Notes under the pieces: generated by a model | Seen by the model: only the letters and a program-made list of their open reading frames with translations | What the model was told of the DNA's origin: nothing | Database searches by the model: none | In this document: piece by piece, positions 15,464 to 24,633 of the stretch | Position numbering within the stretch: the first letter of the stretch is position 1 | Layout: each line of letters starts with the position of its first letter | Program-made: the position numbers and the translations under genes | Source of the DNA: Actinomycetes bacterium | GTDB taxonomy: Bacteria > Actinomycetota > Thermoleophilia > Solirubrobacterales > JACPNS01 | Reading direction: 5' to 3' | Assembly: GCA_023404495.1 (NCBI GenBank) | Contig: JAEYBE010000050.1 | Span: 1 to 42,462 of the forward strand | Length of the DNA stretch: 42,462 nt

Positions 15464-17149
15464 ATGCGCGTCCTGATCTTCCATGGCTACCTGCTCCGGG
15501 GCACCGGGAGCAACGTCTACAACGCCGAGCTCGCCAAGGCGCTGGTGGCCGCCGGCCACGACGTCGACCTTGTCTGCCAGGAGCGCGGCGCGCGCGATCT
15601 CCACTGGGTGGATGCGGTTGGCGGCTGGGACAACACCGGGGCGCTTGCGGTCGAGGACCTCGCCCGTGCGCGGCCGGCGGGGCGCGGGCGCCTGAGCGCG
15701 TTTGTGCCACCGATCGCCGATCAACTGCCGGTCTATGTGCAGGACAACTACGAGGGATTCACTGCGCGCACCTTCGACCGCTTCGACGACGAAGAGCTTG
15801 AGTTCTACATCGCCCGCAACGTCATGGCGGTGCGCGCGGTGATTGAGCGCGCTCGGCCCGATTTCGGGCTCGCCAATCACATGGTCATGGGTCCGTACGT
15901 GCTGGCCAAGGCGTTCGCCGGCGAGATCCCCTACGTGGCAAAGATCCACGGCAGCGCGATGGAGTACATCGTGCGCCCGTTTCCACGGTTTCTGCCGTAC
16001 GCGAAAGAGGGGGTGGCCGGAGCCCGTGCGGTGCTCGTGGGCTCGCACCACATTGCCGAGCGCACCTGGGACACGCTGCAGATCGCAGGGCTCGAGGAGA
16101 AGATCTTCTTGGGTCCGCCGGGGGTGGACATCGAGAGCTTTCGTCCGCGTCCCCGGATGGAGGCGCGGGCTGGGCTCTCTGCGGTGGCTGACGAGCTCGG
16201 ACGGCTTGACCGGGGCGGTTATGGACCTGGGCAGGCGCAGGCGACCGATGGCCTCTACGAACGCGTGCGAATGGCAGCGCGCGCGAGCGGGATGATGGAG
16301 TTTGCCGAGGTTTCCCAGGCCGTCGGCCAGATGCAGGCGACTTATGCGAATGCGGGAATCGACGTGGCCGCCGATACGCGCATGCGCGAGCTGTCGCTGA
16401 TCGGGGATGCGCCGTTGGCTCTATACGTGGGCAAGCTGATCGTCTCCAAGGGTGTCGACCTGCTGGTCGGCGCGTGGCCGCTTGTATTGGAGCGCCACCC
16501 CGGCGCGAAGCTGCTGGTCACCGGTTTTGGCGCCTATCGGGAAGGGCTTGAGCTGATGATCGAGGCGCTTTGCTCGGGCGACCTGACGACTGCGCGTTGG
16601 ATCGCCGAGGGCGGTCGGGCGTTCGAGGGCGGGGAGCCGCGACGGCTGAAGATTCTCGCGGGCTTCTTTGATGGCCTCGAGGGGGAGAGGCGTGAGGCCT
16701 ATGTGGAAGCGGCGCAAGCGCTGCGTGACTCAGTCGTCTTTGTCGGGCGGCTCGAGCACGATCTGCTTTGTCGTGTGACACCGGCCGCAGACTGTCAGAT
16801 TGTCCCCAGCACGTTTCCCGAGGCGTTCGGGATGGTCGCGGCCGAAGCGGCCGCCTGCGGGGTGCCGCCGATCAGCGCAGAGCATTCGGGGCTGGCGGAG
16901 GTGAGCCACACGCTGCAAGAGAATCTCTCTGGACTGACCGGGTGCATCCTCGCGTTCGAGACCAACCAGACGGCTGTGGAGCAGCTCGCGTCACGGATCG
17001 ATCGTGCGTTCTCGCTCGGCGCCGATCAGCGCACCGAGCTCTCAAGCAGGCTCGTCCAGACGGCGCGAGCACGCTTCTCATGGCGCGGCGTCGCGGACGA
17101 TCTGATCGCCGCTGGAACCGGTCGCACGGAGGTCCTTCGCAGCCCCTGA
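15464..17149 (+). CDS. Glycosyltransferase family 4 protein with large inserts
   Basis: Predicted retaining GT-B glycosyltransferase of 561 residues, about 150 more than usual. MRVLIFHGYLLRGTGSNVYN is the N-terminal Rossmann strand and Gly-rich loop. The acceptor-side domain includes IPYVAKIHGSAMEYIV and VLVGSHHIAE, and the nucleotide-sugar domain has PLALYVGKLIVSKGVDLLV and the EX7E-type PEAFGMVAAEAAACG. About 70 extra residues lie between the two domains (about 230-315) and about 50 more follow LLVTGFGAYREGLEL. The ATG at 15464 is chosen because the frame upstream is antisense to two other genes. TAAGCT at 15445 may be its promoter. Donor and acceptor are unknown. Confidence 0.85.
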   Translation: MRVLIFHGYLLRGTGSNVYNAELAKALVAAGHDVDLVCQERGARDLHWVDAVGGWDNTGALAVEDLARARPAGRGRLSAFVPPIADQLPVYVQDNYEGFTARTFDRFDDEELEFYIARNVMAVRAVIERARPDFGLANHMVMGPYVLAKAFAGEIPYVAKIHGSAMEYIVRPFPRFLPYAKEGVAGARAVLVGSHHIAERTWDTLQIAGLEEKIFLGPPGVDIESFRPRPRMEARAGLSAVADELGRLDRGGYGPGQAQATDGLYERVRMAARASGMMEFAEVSQAVGQMQATYANAGIDVAADTRMRELSLIGDAPLALYVGKLIVSKGVDLLVGAWPLVLERHPGAKLLVTGFGAYREGLELMIEALCSGDLTTARWIAEGGRAFEGGEPRRLKILAGFFDGLEGERREAYVEAAQALRDSVVFVGRLEHDLLCRVTPAADCQIVPSTFPEAFGMVAAEAAACGVPPISAEHSGLAEVSHTLQENLSGLTGCILAFETNQTAVEQLASRIDRAFSLGADQRTELSSRLVQTARARFSWRGVADDLIAAGTGRTEVLRSP

Positions 17150-17214
17150 CGCAGTCGCTGGTAACGAAGGCCACAAGCGGCCCGAGCCGCCAGATCGGCC
17201 GCCATTGCGTCGGC

Positions 17215-17220
17215 TAGGAT
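17215..17220 (+). promoter_or_regulatory. -10 hexamer for the diheme cytochrome c gene
   Basis: TAGGAT ends 11 bases before ATG 17232, implying a leader of only a few bases. Confidence 0.4.
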
Positions 17221-17231
17221 TCCCGCCGGAT

Positions 17232-17885
17232 ATGCACAGACGACCCCCACACATCGCCAAGAAAGTCGCTGTAATCGCCTCCGCGCTTGCCATCGGCGTC
17301 GCGGTCAGCGGTTGCGGAAACGACTCCAAGTCCGACCTTGCCAACGGCAAGGAGCTCTTCATCGCCAAGTGCGGTGGCTGCCACAAGCTCGCCCGCGCCA
17401 ACACGCAGGGCACCATCGGTCCGGACCTTGACGATTCCTTCCGCCGCGCCCGTATCGACGGAATGGGCAGCACGATCCAGGGTGTCGTCGAGGCGCAGAT
17501 CGCGCTTCCCTCGCAGGATCTTTACCCGAGCAGCCTGGTGATGCCGGCAAACCTCGTGACCGGAATGGACGCGCGCGATGTCGCGGCCTACGTCGCCTAC
17601 GCGGCCGCCAATCCGGGCAAGGATGCTGGTGGCCTCGCCGAAGTCGGCGGAGGCACCGACGGCAAGGGACTCTTCAAGACCAACTGCGGCAGCTGCCACA
17701 CGCTGGCTGATGCGGGTACCGCCGGAACCACCGGCCCGAACCTTGATGACGCGAAGCTCACGCTTCCGCAGACGGTCAAGCAGATCACCAACGGCGGCGG
17801 CGGCATGCCGGCCTTCGGCGGATCGCTCACCAAGGAGCAGATCGCCCTGATCGCCGCCTACGTCGTCAAGGTTCACGGCAAGTAG
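17232..17885 (+). CDS. Diheme cytochrome c lipoprotein
   Basis: 217 residues. A basic N-terminus and hydrophobic segment (VAVIASALAIGVAVSGC) end in lipobox VSGC, so the protein is probably lipid-anchored outside the cell membrane. Two class I cytochrome c domains follow, with haem sites CGGCH and CGSCH. The likely Met ligands are in SSLVMPANL and GGGGMPAFGG. It lies near an A2-type cytochrome oxidase cluster on the opposite strand and is a good candidate for its electron donor; that link is inference. The ATG at 17232 is preferred over start codons up to 27 bases upstream because they would place the -10 box inside the gene. Confidence 0.9.
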   Translation: MHRRPPHIAKKVAVIASALAIGVAVSGCGNDSKSDLANGKELFIAKCGGCHKLARANTQGTIGPDLDDSFRRARIDGMGSTIQGVVEAQIALPSQDLYPSSLVMPANLVTGMDARDVAAYVAYAAANPGKDAGGLAEVGGGTDGKGLFKTNCGSCHTLADAGTAGTTGPNLDDAKLTLPQTVKQITNGGGGMPAFGGSLTKEQIALIAAYVVKVHGK

Positions 17886-17935
17886 AAGCGGCCGGCGGCC
17901 GGTTGGTCGCCTGCACTATCAGACCCGCGCTGCCC

Positions 17936-18008
17936 ACTGCGCACCTTTGGTGCGCAGTTGAGTTTTGCGGCACAGAACGGCTTGTTTATGCGGTAGTTAG
18001 CTGCGCAC
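17936..18008 (+). repeat. Left inverted end of the RAYT element
   Basis: Begins with the palindrome ACTGCGCACC-TTT-GGTGCGCAGT (17936-17958). Positions 17979-18008 match the reverse complement of 18873-18902 at 29 of 30 bases. Confidence 0.8.
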
Positions 18009-18021
18009 CATTGGTGCGCAG
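18001..18021. repeat. Second REP-like palindrome, inside the left end
   Basis: CTGCGCACCA, one T, TGGTGCGCAG: perfect 10-base arms, the same arm sequence as the terminal palindromes but a different centre. Confidence 0.75.
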
Positions 18022-18064
18022 TCGAAATCTCCCGCCGAATTCCGCTTGATCAAGGGATTGCTAG

Positions 18065-18092
18065 CTGCCCACATGTGGTGCGCAGTGGGCAG
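18065..18092. repeat. Variant palindrome upstream of the transposase
   Basis: CTGCCCAC and GTGGGCAG arms around a 12-base centre that itself holds part of the REP arm (GGTGCGCAG). It may be a decayed or recombined copy. Confidence 0.5.
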
Positions 18093-18175
18093 GGCGCGAG
18101 GTGCGCGACAGTGGCTCATCGCGAAAAGATTCGCTCAGGGGGGTAAACATCACTCGCTCAAACCATTAACGGGAG

Positions 18176-18895
18176 ATGACGATCATCTCACCCACAGGAA
18201 TCAACGCCTTCCAGGCGAATCGCACGTACCACGTCACGGCCCGCGCGATCGGAAATCTCAAGCCATTCAAGCTGCCGGCCCAAAAGCAGGAACTGCTCGA
18301 TCGGTTCGGCAATCACCTGAGCCCAGAGCCGACTCACAATAAGTGGGGCAGGCCCTATACAAAGCTCGACCGCGAGCTCAAGACGATCAGCTTCAACGTG
18401 ATGGACAACCACTTGCACGATGTGCTCCACCAGGTGACAAGGGATGCCATCTCGCGATTGATTTCTCGTGTCATGGCAAGACAGGCGGAATCGTTCAATC
18501 GGCAGACCGAATGGCGAGGCAAGGTGTTCAGCTCATTCAACGCGACGGCGTTCGAAGAGTTGATCGATCCCACGCAGATCAGGGACATGATCGCCTACGT
18601 CGAGTTGAATGACCCGATTCGCCAGTTCGAAACTCCATTCGCGAGCTTTCAGGCGATGATCGGGAATCTGCGCTGTGACTGGTACGACCCCTCCACCGTT
18701 CTCGGCGTGTTCGGCGGTGTAGACGGCTATTGCGAGTTCATGAATCGGCGGGGTCCCTCGATCGTGAGGCGCAAGCTGATTGAGTGGAACATCGATCCCA
18801 GGCGCCATCCGTATCGTCCTCTCGATCCAAGATCGAGCGATTTCGATCTCGCACGACGACTGCTCACAAAACGTGCGCAGCTAACTAACGCATAA
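18176..18895 (+). CDS. REP-associated tyrosine transposase (Y1/HUH, RAYT)
   Basis: 239-residue single-strand DNA transposase of the IS200-like Y1 superfamily. The HUH metal-binding pair is in NVMDNHLHDVLHQ (His79, His81), and the catalytic tyrosine is most likely Tyr141 in IAYVELNDPIRQ, at the usual place of the family's Y-x-x-N-P motif. The N-terminal RTYHVTARAIGN matches the family's YHVT-R-N start. The ATG at 18176 directly follows GGGAG, a close-set site. The last codons lie inside the right inverted end. RAYTs are thought to move or spread REP palindromes, and such palindromes flank this gene on both sides. The gene is intact. Confidence 0.82.
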   Translation: MTIISPTGINAFQANRTYHVTARAIGNLKPFKLPAQKQELLDRFGNHLSPEPTHNKWGRPYTKLDRELKTISFNVMDNHLHDVLHQVTRDAISRLISRVMARQAESFNRQTEWRGKVFSSFNATAFEELIDPTQIRDMIAYVELNDPIRQFETPFASFQAMIGNLRCDWYDPSTVLGVFGGVDGYCEFMNRRGPSIVRRKLIEWNIDPRRHPYRPLDPRSSDFDLARRLLTKRAQLTNA

Positions 18896-18945
18896 ACAAG
18901 CCATTTTCGAGGCCGAAATCCCACTGCGCACCAAAGGTGCGCAGT
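18873..18945 (-). repeat. Right inverted end of the RAYT element
   Basis: Contains the palindrome ACTGCGCACC-AAA-GGTGCGCAGT (18923-18945), whose centre is the complement of that at the left end. The transposase stop codon falls within this repeat. Confidence 0.8.
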
Positions 18946-18999
18946 TGGGGGCTGTGGTGTCTGCCGGCGCTGGGGCGGCGAGCGCTACGGGCGCGGCGG

Positions 19000-19203
19000 C
19001 TACGAGATCGAGCGGACGATCATCGCCAGCAGCACGATCGCCAGACAGATCGCGCCGGCCCAGAGCACGACCTTGAACATGTCGTCTTCGTTGACGAAGG
19101 GGTTGAAGCGCTGCTTCTGGTCGCTCGCGGGGCCCGCGGCTTCCTCGGGGGCGCGCTGAGCGCTCTCCTTACGCGAATCCGGGTGTTCTGGGGTATCGCC
19201 CAT
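19000..19203 (-). CDS. 67-aa single-span membrane protein at the end of the oxidase operon
   Basis: A polar, acidic N-terminus (MGDTPEHPDSRKES...) is followed by FNPFVNEDDMFK and one hydrophobic helix (VVLWAGAICLAIVLLAMIV). It begins 22 bases after ctaE on the same strand, so it is probably cotranscribed. Size, topology and place suit an accessory subunit of the oxidase. I cannot match it to a named family. Confidence 0.7.
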   Translation of the reverse strand: MGDTPEHPDSRKESAQRAPEEAAGPASDQKQRFNPFVNEDDMFKVVLWAGAICLAIVLLAMIVRSIS

Positions 19204-19225
19204 CAGGATCCGGGCGCAGCAGCCT

Positions 19226-19825
19226 TTAGAGCAGGTAGAGCGTCGTGAAGACGAACAGCCACATCACGTCGACGAAGTGCCAGTAGAGACCGGGGATCTC
19301 GACGCCCCAGTGGTCTTCCTTGGCAGGTCCGTAGTGACCCTTGAAGGCTCGCCGTGCAACGACCATCAAGATGATCAGTCCGACCACGACGTGAGCGCCG
19401 TGCAGACCGGTGAGGCTGAAGAATGCCGACGCCTGCGCGCTGTCCTTGGGCAGGAAGCCGAGGTGCGCGTACTCGCTGATCTGCACGGCGAAGAAGGTCG
19501 CGCCGAGCAGGATCGTGAGCACCAGGCCACCCTTGAGCGCCTTGCGGTTGTTGTGCTTGATGCCCTCGAGCGCCCAGTGCATGGTCGCCGATGACGAGAA
19601 AAGGATCGCGGAGTTTGCCATCGCCACGTAGATCGGCAGCTCCTGGCCTTCCGGCATCCACGGGTCGCCCTGGACGACGCGGATGAAGAAATAGGCCGCG
19701 AAGAACGAGCCGAAGAGCATCAGCTCCGACGTGATGAAGAGCACCATGCCCAGCCATTCGCGATTGACCTTCGCGGACTGGTTTGCCACCGGCATGTGGC
19801 CGTGGTCTGCTGCGTGGGCTTCCAT
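19226..19825 (-). CDS. ctaE: Cytochrome c oxidase subunit III
   Basis: 199-residue membrane subunit of the aa3-type oxidase, with five or so helices as in the short bacterial forms that lack the first two helices. Motifs: GMVLFITSELMLFGSFFAAY, ISEYAHLGF, FFSLTGLHGAHVVVGL and the end WHFVDVMWLFVFTTLYLL, all standard for the family. The ATG lies only two bases beyond the ctaD stop, so it is coupled to ctaD. The subunit has no redox metal of its own and stabilises subunit I. Confidence 0.93.
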   Translation of the reverse strand: MEAHAADHGHMPVANQSAKVNREWLGMVLFITSELMLFGSFFAAYFFIRVVQGDPWMPEGQELPIYVAMANSAILFSSSATMHWALEGIKHNNRKALKGGLVLTILLGATFFAVQISEYAHLGFLPKDSAQASAFFSLTGLHGAHVVVGLIILMVVARRAFKGHYGPAKEDHWGVEIPGLYWHFVDVMWLFVFTTLYLL

Positions 19826-19827
19826 CG

Positions 19828-21771
<1,944 letters not shown>

Positions 21772-21796
21772 CTGGATTCAGCTTACCTTTCGCGTC

Positions 21797-22606
21797 CTAA
21801 TGATCTTTGGCGTCGTCGGCCGGCTCGTCGCCGCCGTAGTAGCCGGGCCAGGTCTTGGGTTCGGTGTTCGCACCGGTTGGCTTGGGCGCCTTGGACGACT
21901 TCATCAAGGCGACCCACTTGGCGAATTCGGCGGCAGTGACGACGCGCAGCGTGCCGCGCATCGTGGCGTGACCAATTCCGCAGAGCTCGGCGCAGACGAT
22001 CGGGTAGCTGCCGAGCTTCTCCGGCTTGAAGCGAATGCGGGTTGTGAATCCGTCGCCGACATCGCGCTTGACGCGGGCCGCCGGGACGTAGAAGCTGTGG
22101 AGAACGTCGGCCGAGGTCATCTCGAAGTAGAGCGGCCGGTTGATCGGCACGACCAGGTCGCCGCCGGTCTTGATGTCCTGCTCGGGGTACTGGTAGTTCC
22201 AGGCGAACTGCTGTCCGATGACCTTGATCGTCATCGAGTTCGGCTGCGCTGCCTCGACTTTGTCGAGGACAGTCCAGGCGTAGATGCCCAGCGCCATCAC
22301 GACGATCGTCGGAATGACGGTCCAGACGATCTCAATCTTGGTCGAGCCGTGGAACGGGGCTCCGTCCTTCTCGTCGTCGTCTTCGGGCTTGGCGCGAAAC
22401 TCGATGAGAATGAACGCCATCATCCCGATGATGATCATGAAGAACGGGATCGAGGCGATCAGCAAAGCCTTGTAGACCGTGTCGATCTGGTTCATTCGAT
22501 CGTCGATTAGCGGCCCCATCCAGTCGTACTCCAGGGTGAAGACGATCAGCCCGATCGTGATCAGGGCTGTGACCGCTATACCGATGATGCGATGTGAGGC
22601 TTTCAT
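21797..22606 (-). CDS. ctaC: Cytochrome c oxidase subunit II (CuA)
   Basis: Receives electrons from cytochrome c at the outer face of the membrane. The 269 residues have two transmembrane helices (about 8-24 and 46-70) and an outside cupredoxin domain. CuA ligands are complete: His170 in DVLHSFYVP, then Cys205, Glu207, Cys209, His213 and Met216 in CAELCGIGHATM. The electron-entry tryptophan region is QQFAWNYQYP. The frame opens at 22651, but ATG 22606 has GGAG four bases upstream and leaves a normal N-terminus. No cytochrome c domain is fused, so a separate donor is needed; the diheme lipoprotein at 17232 is a candidate. Confidence 0.94.
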   Translation of the reverse strand: MKASHRIIGIAVTALITIGLIVFTLEYDWMGPLIDDRMNQIDTVYKALLIASIPFFMIIIGMMAFILIEFRAKPEDDDEKDGAPFHGSTKIEIVWTVIPTIVVMALGIYAWTVLDKVEAAQPNSMTIKVIGQQFAWNYQYPEQDIKTGGDLVVPINRPLYFEMTSADVLHSFYVPAARVKRDVGDGFTTRIRFKPEKLGSYPIVCAELCGIGHATMRGTLRVVTAAEFAKWVALMKSSKAPKPTGANTEPKTWPGYYGGDEPADDAKDH

Positions 22607-22770
22607 CAAGCTCCAGACGGAGGACGGGGGCGAAGACTGGCGTCGAACCATCTGTCAGGTTCGAATCGGCGGGTATGTTATCCGACCGTTGCGCGGTGAT
22701 TTGTGCCGCTACGCACGAGGCGTGAGGCTTCGTTAGATTGATCGATCAAGAGTTGGTATTGATCGCTCAC

Positions 22771-22778
22771 AAGGAGGG
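22771..22778 (+). promoter_or_regulatory. Strong Shine-Dalgarno for the CBS-domain gene
   Basis: AAGGAGGG, nine bases before GTG 22788, one of the few strong ribosome-binding sites in the window. Confidence 0.6.
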
Positions 22779-22787
22779 CGCCCGGCA

Positions 22788-23201
22788 GTGTTGGTCAGCG
22801 ATGGAATGTCGAAGTTGGTGTTGACGGTTGGGCCCGAGAGCTCGCTGCGCGACGTGGCCAAGCAGATGACCGAGCGCGCAGTGGGCGCGGCGGTGCTCGT
22901 CGATCCAGACGCCCCCGGGCCGGCGATCGTCACAGAGCGCGACGTGCTGCGCGCGTACGCCGAAGACCGCATCACCGGCGACGATCCAGCACGCATTCAC
23001 GCGACCGAACGACTGGTATTCGCCGCGCCGGACTGGTCGCTCGAGCGCGCGGCCGAAGAAATGGTGCGCGGCGGGTTTCGCCACCTGGTCGTCATTGACG
23101 GCGGCGAAATCGCCGGCATCCTGTCGATGCGAGACATCGTCAGCTGCTGGGCCCAGGACGGGGCGACCAGCGAGGTGCCGAACTTGCCGAAGGCGGGCTA
23201 G
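22788..23201 (+). CDS. CBS-domain protein
   Basis: 137 residues made of two CBS motifs and little else: VGPESSLRDVAKQMTERAVG with AIVTERDVLRAYAED, then APDWSLERAAEEMVRGGFRHLVVIDGGEIAGILSMRDIV. Such pairs bind adenine nucleotides and act as energy sensors. The GTG start is fixed by the AAGGAGGG site. It is transcribed against the oxidase cluster and lies between its two halves; its stop overlaps the 3' end of the 81-aa membrane-protein gene by four bases. A role in sensing respiratory state is only suggested by location. Confidence 0.85.
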   Translation: MLVSDGMSKLVLTVGPESSLRDVAKQMTERAVGAAVLVDPDAPGPAIVTERDVLRAYAEDRITGDDPARIHATERLVFAAPDWSLERAAEEMVRGGFRHLVVIDGGEIAGILSMRDIVSCWAQDGATSEVPNLPKAG

Positions 23202-23443
23202 CTCAGCGGCAGTTCGTCGGACTCTTCGCGCGAGTCTGAGATCCAGGCGATCGTGGTGATCACGGCGGCGAGGATCGCGACGTACATCAGCGGGCGAAAA
23301 CCGAAGAGCCCGATCAGCGCGAGCGTCAGCGATACAGCGAGGACGATCGGCTTGATCGAGGGCTTGGTCAGCCAGATCGAGTCGACCTCGGTGCTTGTAG
23401 CCTGGCCGGTCGGCACTTCGTCAATCAGTTCTTCGTGACTCAT
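23198..23443 (-). CDS. 81-aa membrane protein in the oxidase cluster
   Basis: Acidic N-terminus (MSHEELIDEVPTG) followed by two adjacent hydrophobic helices (PIVLAVSLTLALIGLFGF and LMYVAILAAVITTIAWI) and an acidic tail. This resembles small subunit IV-like proteins of actinobacterial oxidases in size and topology, but I cannot assign the family. The frame is open to 23491; ATG 23443 is chosen because it starts the acidic leader and lies 13 bases after the preceding small gene. Confidence 0.7.
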   Translation of the reverse strand: MSHEELIDEVPTGQATSTEVDSIWLTKPSIKPIVLAVSLTLALIGLFGFRPLMYVAILAAVITTIAWISDSREESDELPLS

Positions 23444-23456
23444 GCGGGCGTGAGAG

Positions 23457-23567
23457 CTAGCCGACCCAGATGGCCGCGACGAGGAAGGCACCCGTGAATG
23501 CGACGGCTGCGATGCCGCCGATCAGGATCGCCGAACGAAGGTTGCGCTGTACCAGTGTGCGGTTCAT
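23457..23567 (-). CDS. 36-aa single-helix membrane peptide
   Basis: A short open frame in the oxidase cluster: MNRTLVQRNLRSAILIGG, then a hydrophobic run ending AFLVAAIWVG. One basic amphipathic start and one transmembrane helix are visible. An AT-rich TAAAAA lies ten bases before the ATG, and the stop is 13 bases from the next membrane-protein gene. Its reading phase has the high third-position GC of real genes here. Probably a small oxidase subunit or assembly peptide; the role is inferred from place alone. Confidence 0.6.
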   Translation of the reverse strand: MNRTLVQRNLRSAILIGGIAAVAFTGAFLVAAIWVG

Positions 23568-23603
23568 GCGGGGGAGATTTTTAGCAGATCGCGCGGCGCG
23601 CTT

Positions 23604-24536
23604 CTAGAGCGACGTGTCGACGACCATCATCACGAACAGCAACGCGAGGTAGGTGAGCGAATAGAGATAGGTCCGCAGCGCCACAGGACGCTCGCTGTCG
23701 CGCGCGAGCTGAGCCGCGCGGTAGATGAAGATTCCGCCGAGAATTAGCGCTGAGACGGCGTATACGGCCCCGAATGCACCGGTTGCGACCGGAATCAGGG
23801 TGGTCAACAGCAACAACACCGAGTAGACGAGGATGTGCGTCGTCGTCGACTTGATCCCGCGCACGACCGGGAGCATCGGCACGGCGCTCGCCGCATAGTC
23901 GTCCTTGATCAGGACCGAGAGCGCCCAGAAGTGCGGCGGCGTCCACATGAAGACGATTGCGAAGAGCAGCCAGGCCGTCAGGCTAAGCGAGCCGGTCACG
24001 GCCGCCCAGCCGACGAGCGGCGGAATCGCCCCGGCCGCGCCGCCGATCACGATGTTCTGCGGCGTCCGGCGCTTGAGCCAGAGGGTGTAGACGAAGACGT
24101 AGCCGAGCAGCCCGCAGGTCGCGAGGACGGCGGCCAGCGTGTTGACCGCGAGCACGAGCACGAGCACCGACGCGACGCCGAGCACGATGCCGAAGGTCAG
24201 CGCCGCGCGGGGCGAAATACGGCCCGCAGGAATCGGCCTGGTGGCCGTCCGCTCCATTTGCAGGTCGATGTCTCGGTCGATGAAGTGGTTGATCGCGCCG
24301 GCGCTGCCGGTTGAGAGCGCGCCGCCGAGGCAGGTGAAGAAGATCAACTCGAGCGAGGGGCTGCCCGCGACCAGCATCGTCGTGACGGTGGTCCAGAGCA
24401 GCAGGGTCTGCACGCGCGGCTTGGTCAGCTCCAGGTAGTCGGCGACCACTTGCCTTACGCCGGAGCGCGCGGGCTGATCGACCACTGGGGCCGCCTGCAC
24501 GGGGGAGATCGGTGTGCTCTGGGTTGCTGCTTCCAC
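23604..24536 (-). CDS. ctaB: Protohaem IX farnesyltransferase (haem O synthase)
   Basis: Adds the farnesyl tail to haem b, making haem O, the precursor of haem A for the oxidase. 310 residues of the UbiA prenyltransferase fold with many hydrophobic helices. LTKPRVQTLLLWTT, the first Asp-rich motif NHFIDRDIDLQMERTATRP, and FMWTPPHFWALSVLIKDDY with MLPVVRG are all diagnostic of CtaB. The GTG at 24536 is the only reasonable start. It lies between the cofactor-less oxidase genes and the functional ctaCDE genes on the same strand. No ctaA (haem A synthase) is seen in the window. Confidence 0.95.
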   Translation of the reverse strand: MEAATQSTPISPVQAAPVVDQPARSGVRQVVADYLELTKPRVQTLLLWTTVTTMLVAGSPSLELIFFTCLGGALSTGSAGAINHFIDRDIDLQMERTATRPIPAGRISPRAALTFGIVLGVASVLVLVLAVNTLAAVLATCGLLGYVFVYTLWLKRRTPQNIVIGGAAGAIPPLVGWAAVTGSLSLTAWLLFAIVFMWTPPHFWALSVLIKDDYAASAVPMLPVVRGIKSTTTHILVYSVLLLLTTLIPVATGAFGAVYAVSALILGGIFIYRAAQLARDSERPVALRTYLYSLTYLALLFVMMVVDTSL

Positions 24537-24633
24537 TGGGGTGTTCCGTGGGGCGTCAGTACGGGCGTCGAAAGTCCACGGCGGCCTTCCGGCGGCAGCA
24601 AAGCCTACCGCGCCCTTCCGGGCCGGCCGAGGC

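Larger units (their letters stand above)
17936..18945. mobile_element. RAYT-type element with 73-base imperfect inverted ends
   Basis: A roughly 1010-base unit holding one Y1 transposase gene, bounded by inverted copies of a 73-base sequence. By hand count about 60 of 73 positions match, including the outermost 23 and 29 of the innermost 30. Each end carries a REP-like palindrome. The AT content is visibly higher than in the neighbouring genes. It lies in the gap between the cytochrome c gene and the oxidase cluster, disrupting neither. I found no clear target duplication, as expected for HUH enzymes. Confidence 0.75.

Noticed and set aside
15386..16051. Long - strand frame extending the zinc-ribbon protein to 318 residues.
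   Set aside because: The extra part is antisense to the glycosyltransferase, shows no domain, and the -10 hexamer places the start at 15385.
17886..17935. GC-rich run after the cytochrome c gene as a terminator.
   Set aside because: GGCC repeats give only short overlapping stems and no T-run follows; not enough to call.
17936..18092. Repeated palindromes as a CRISPR array.
   Set aside because: Spacing is irregular, the copies are few and variable, and they fit REP elements of the adjacent RAYT.
18046..18175. Possible small gene ahead of the transposase.
   Set aside because: The short frame (MIKGLLAAHMW...) overlaps the transposase out of phase and reads through a palindrome; no coding features.
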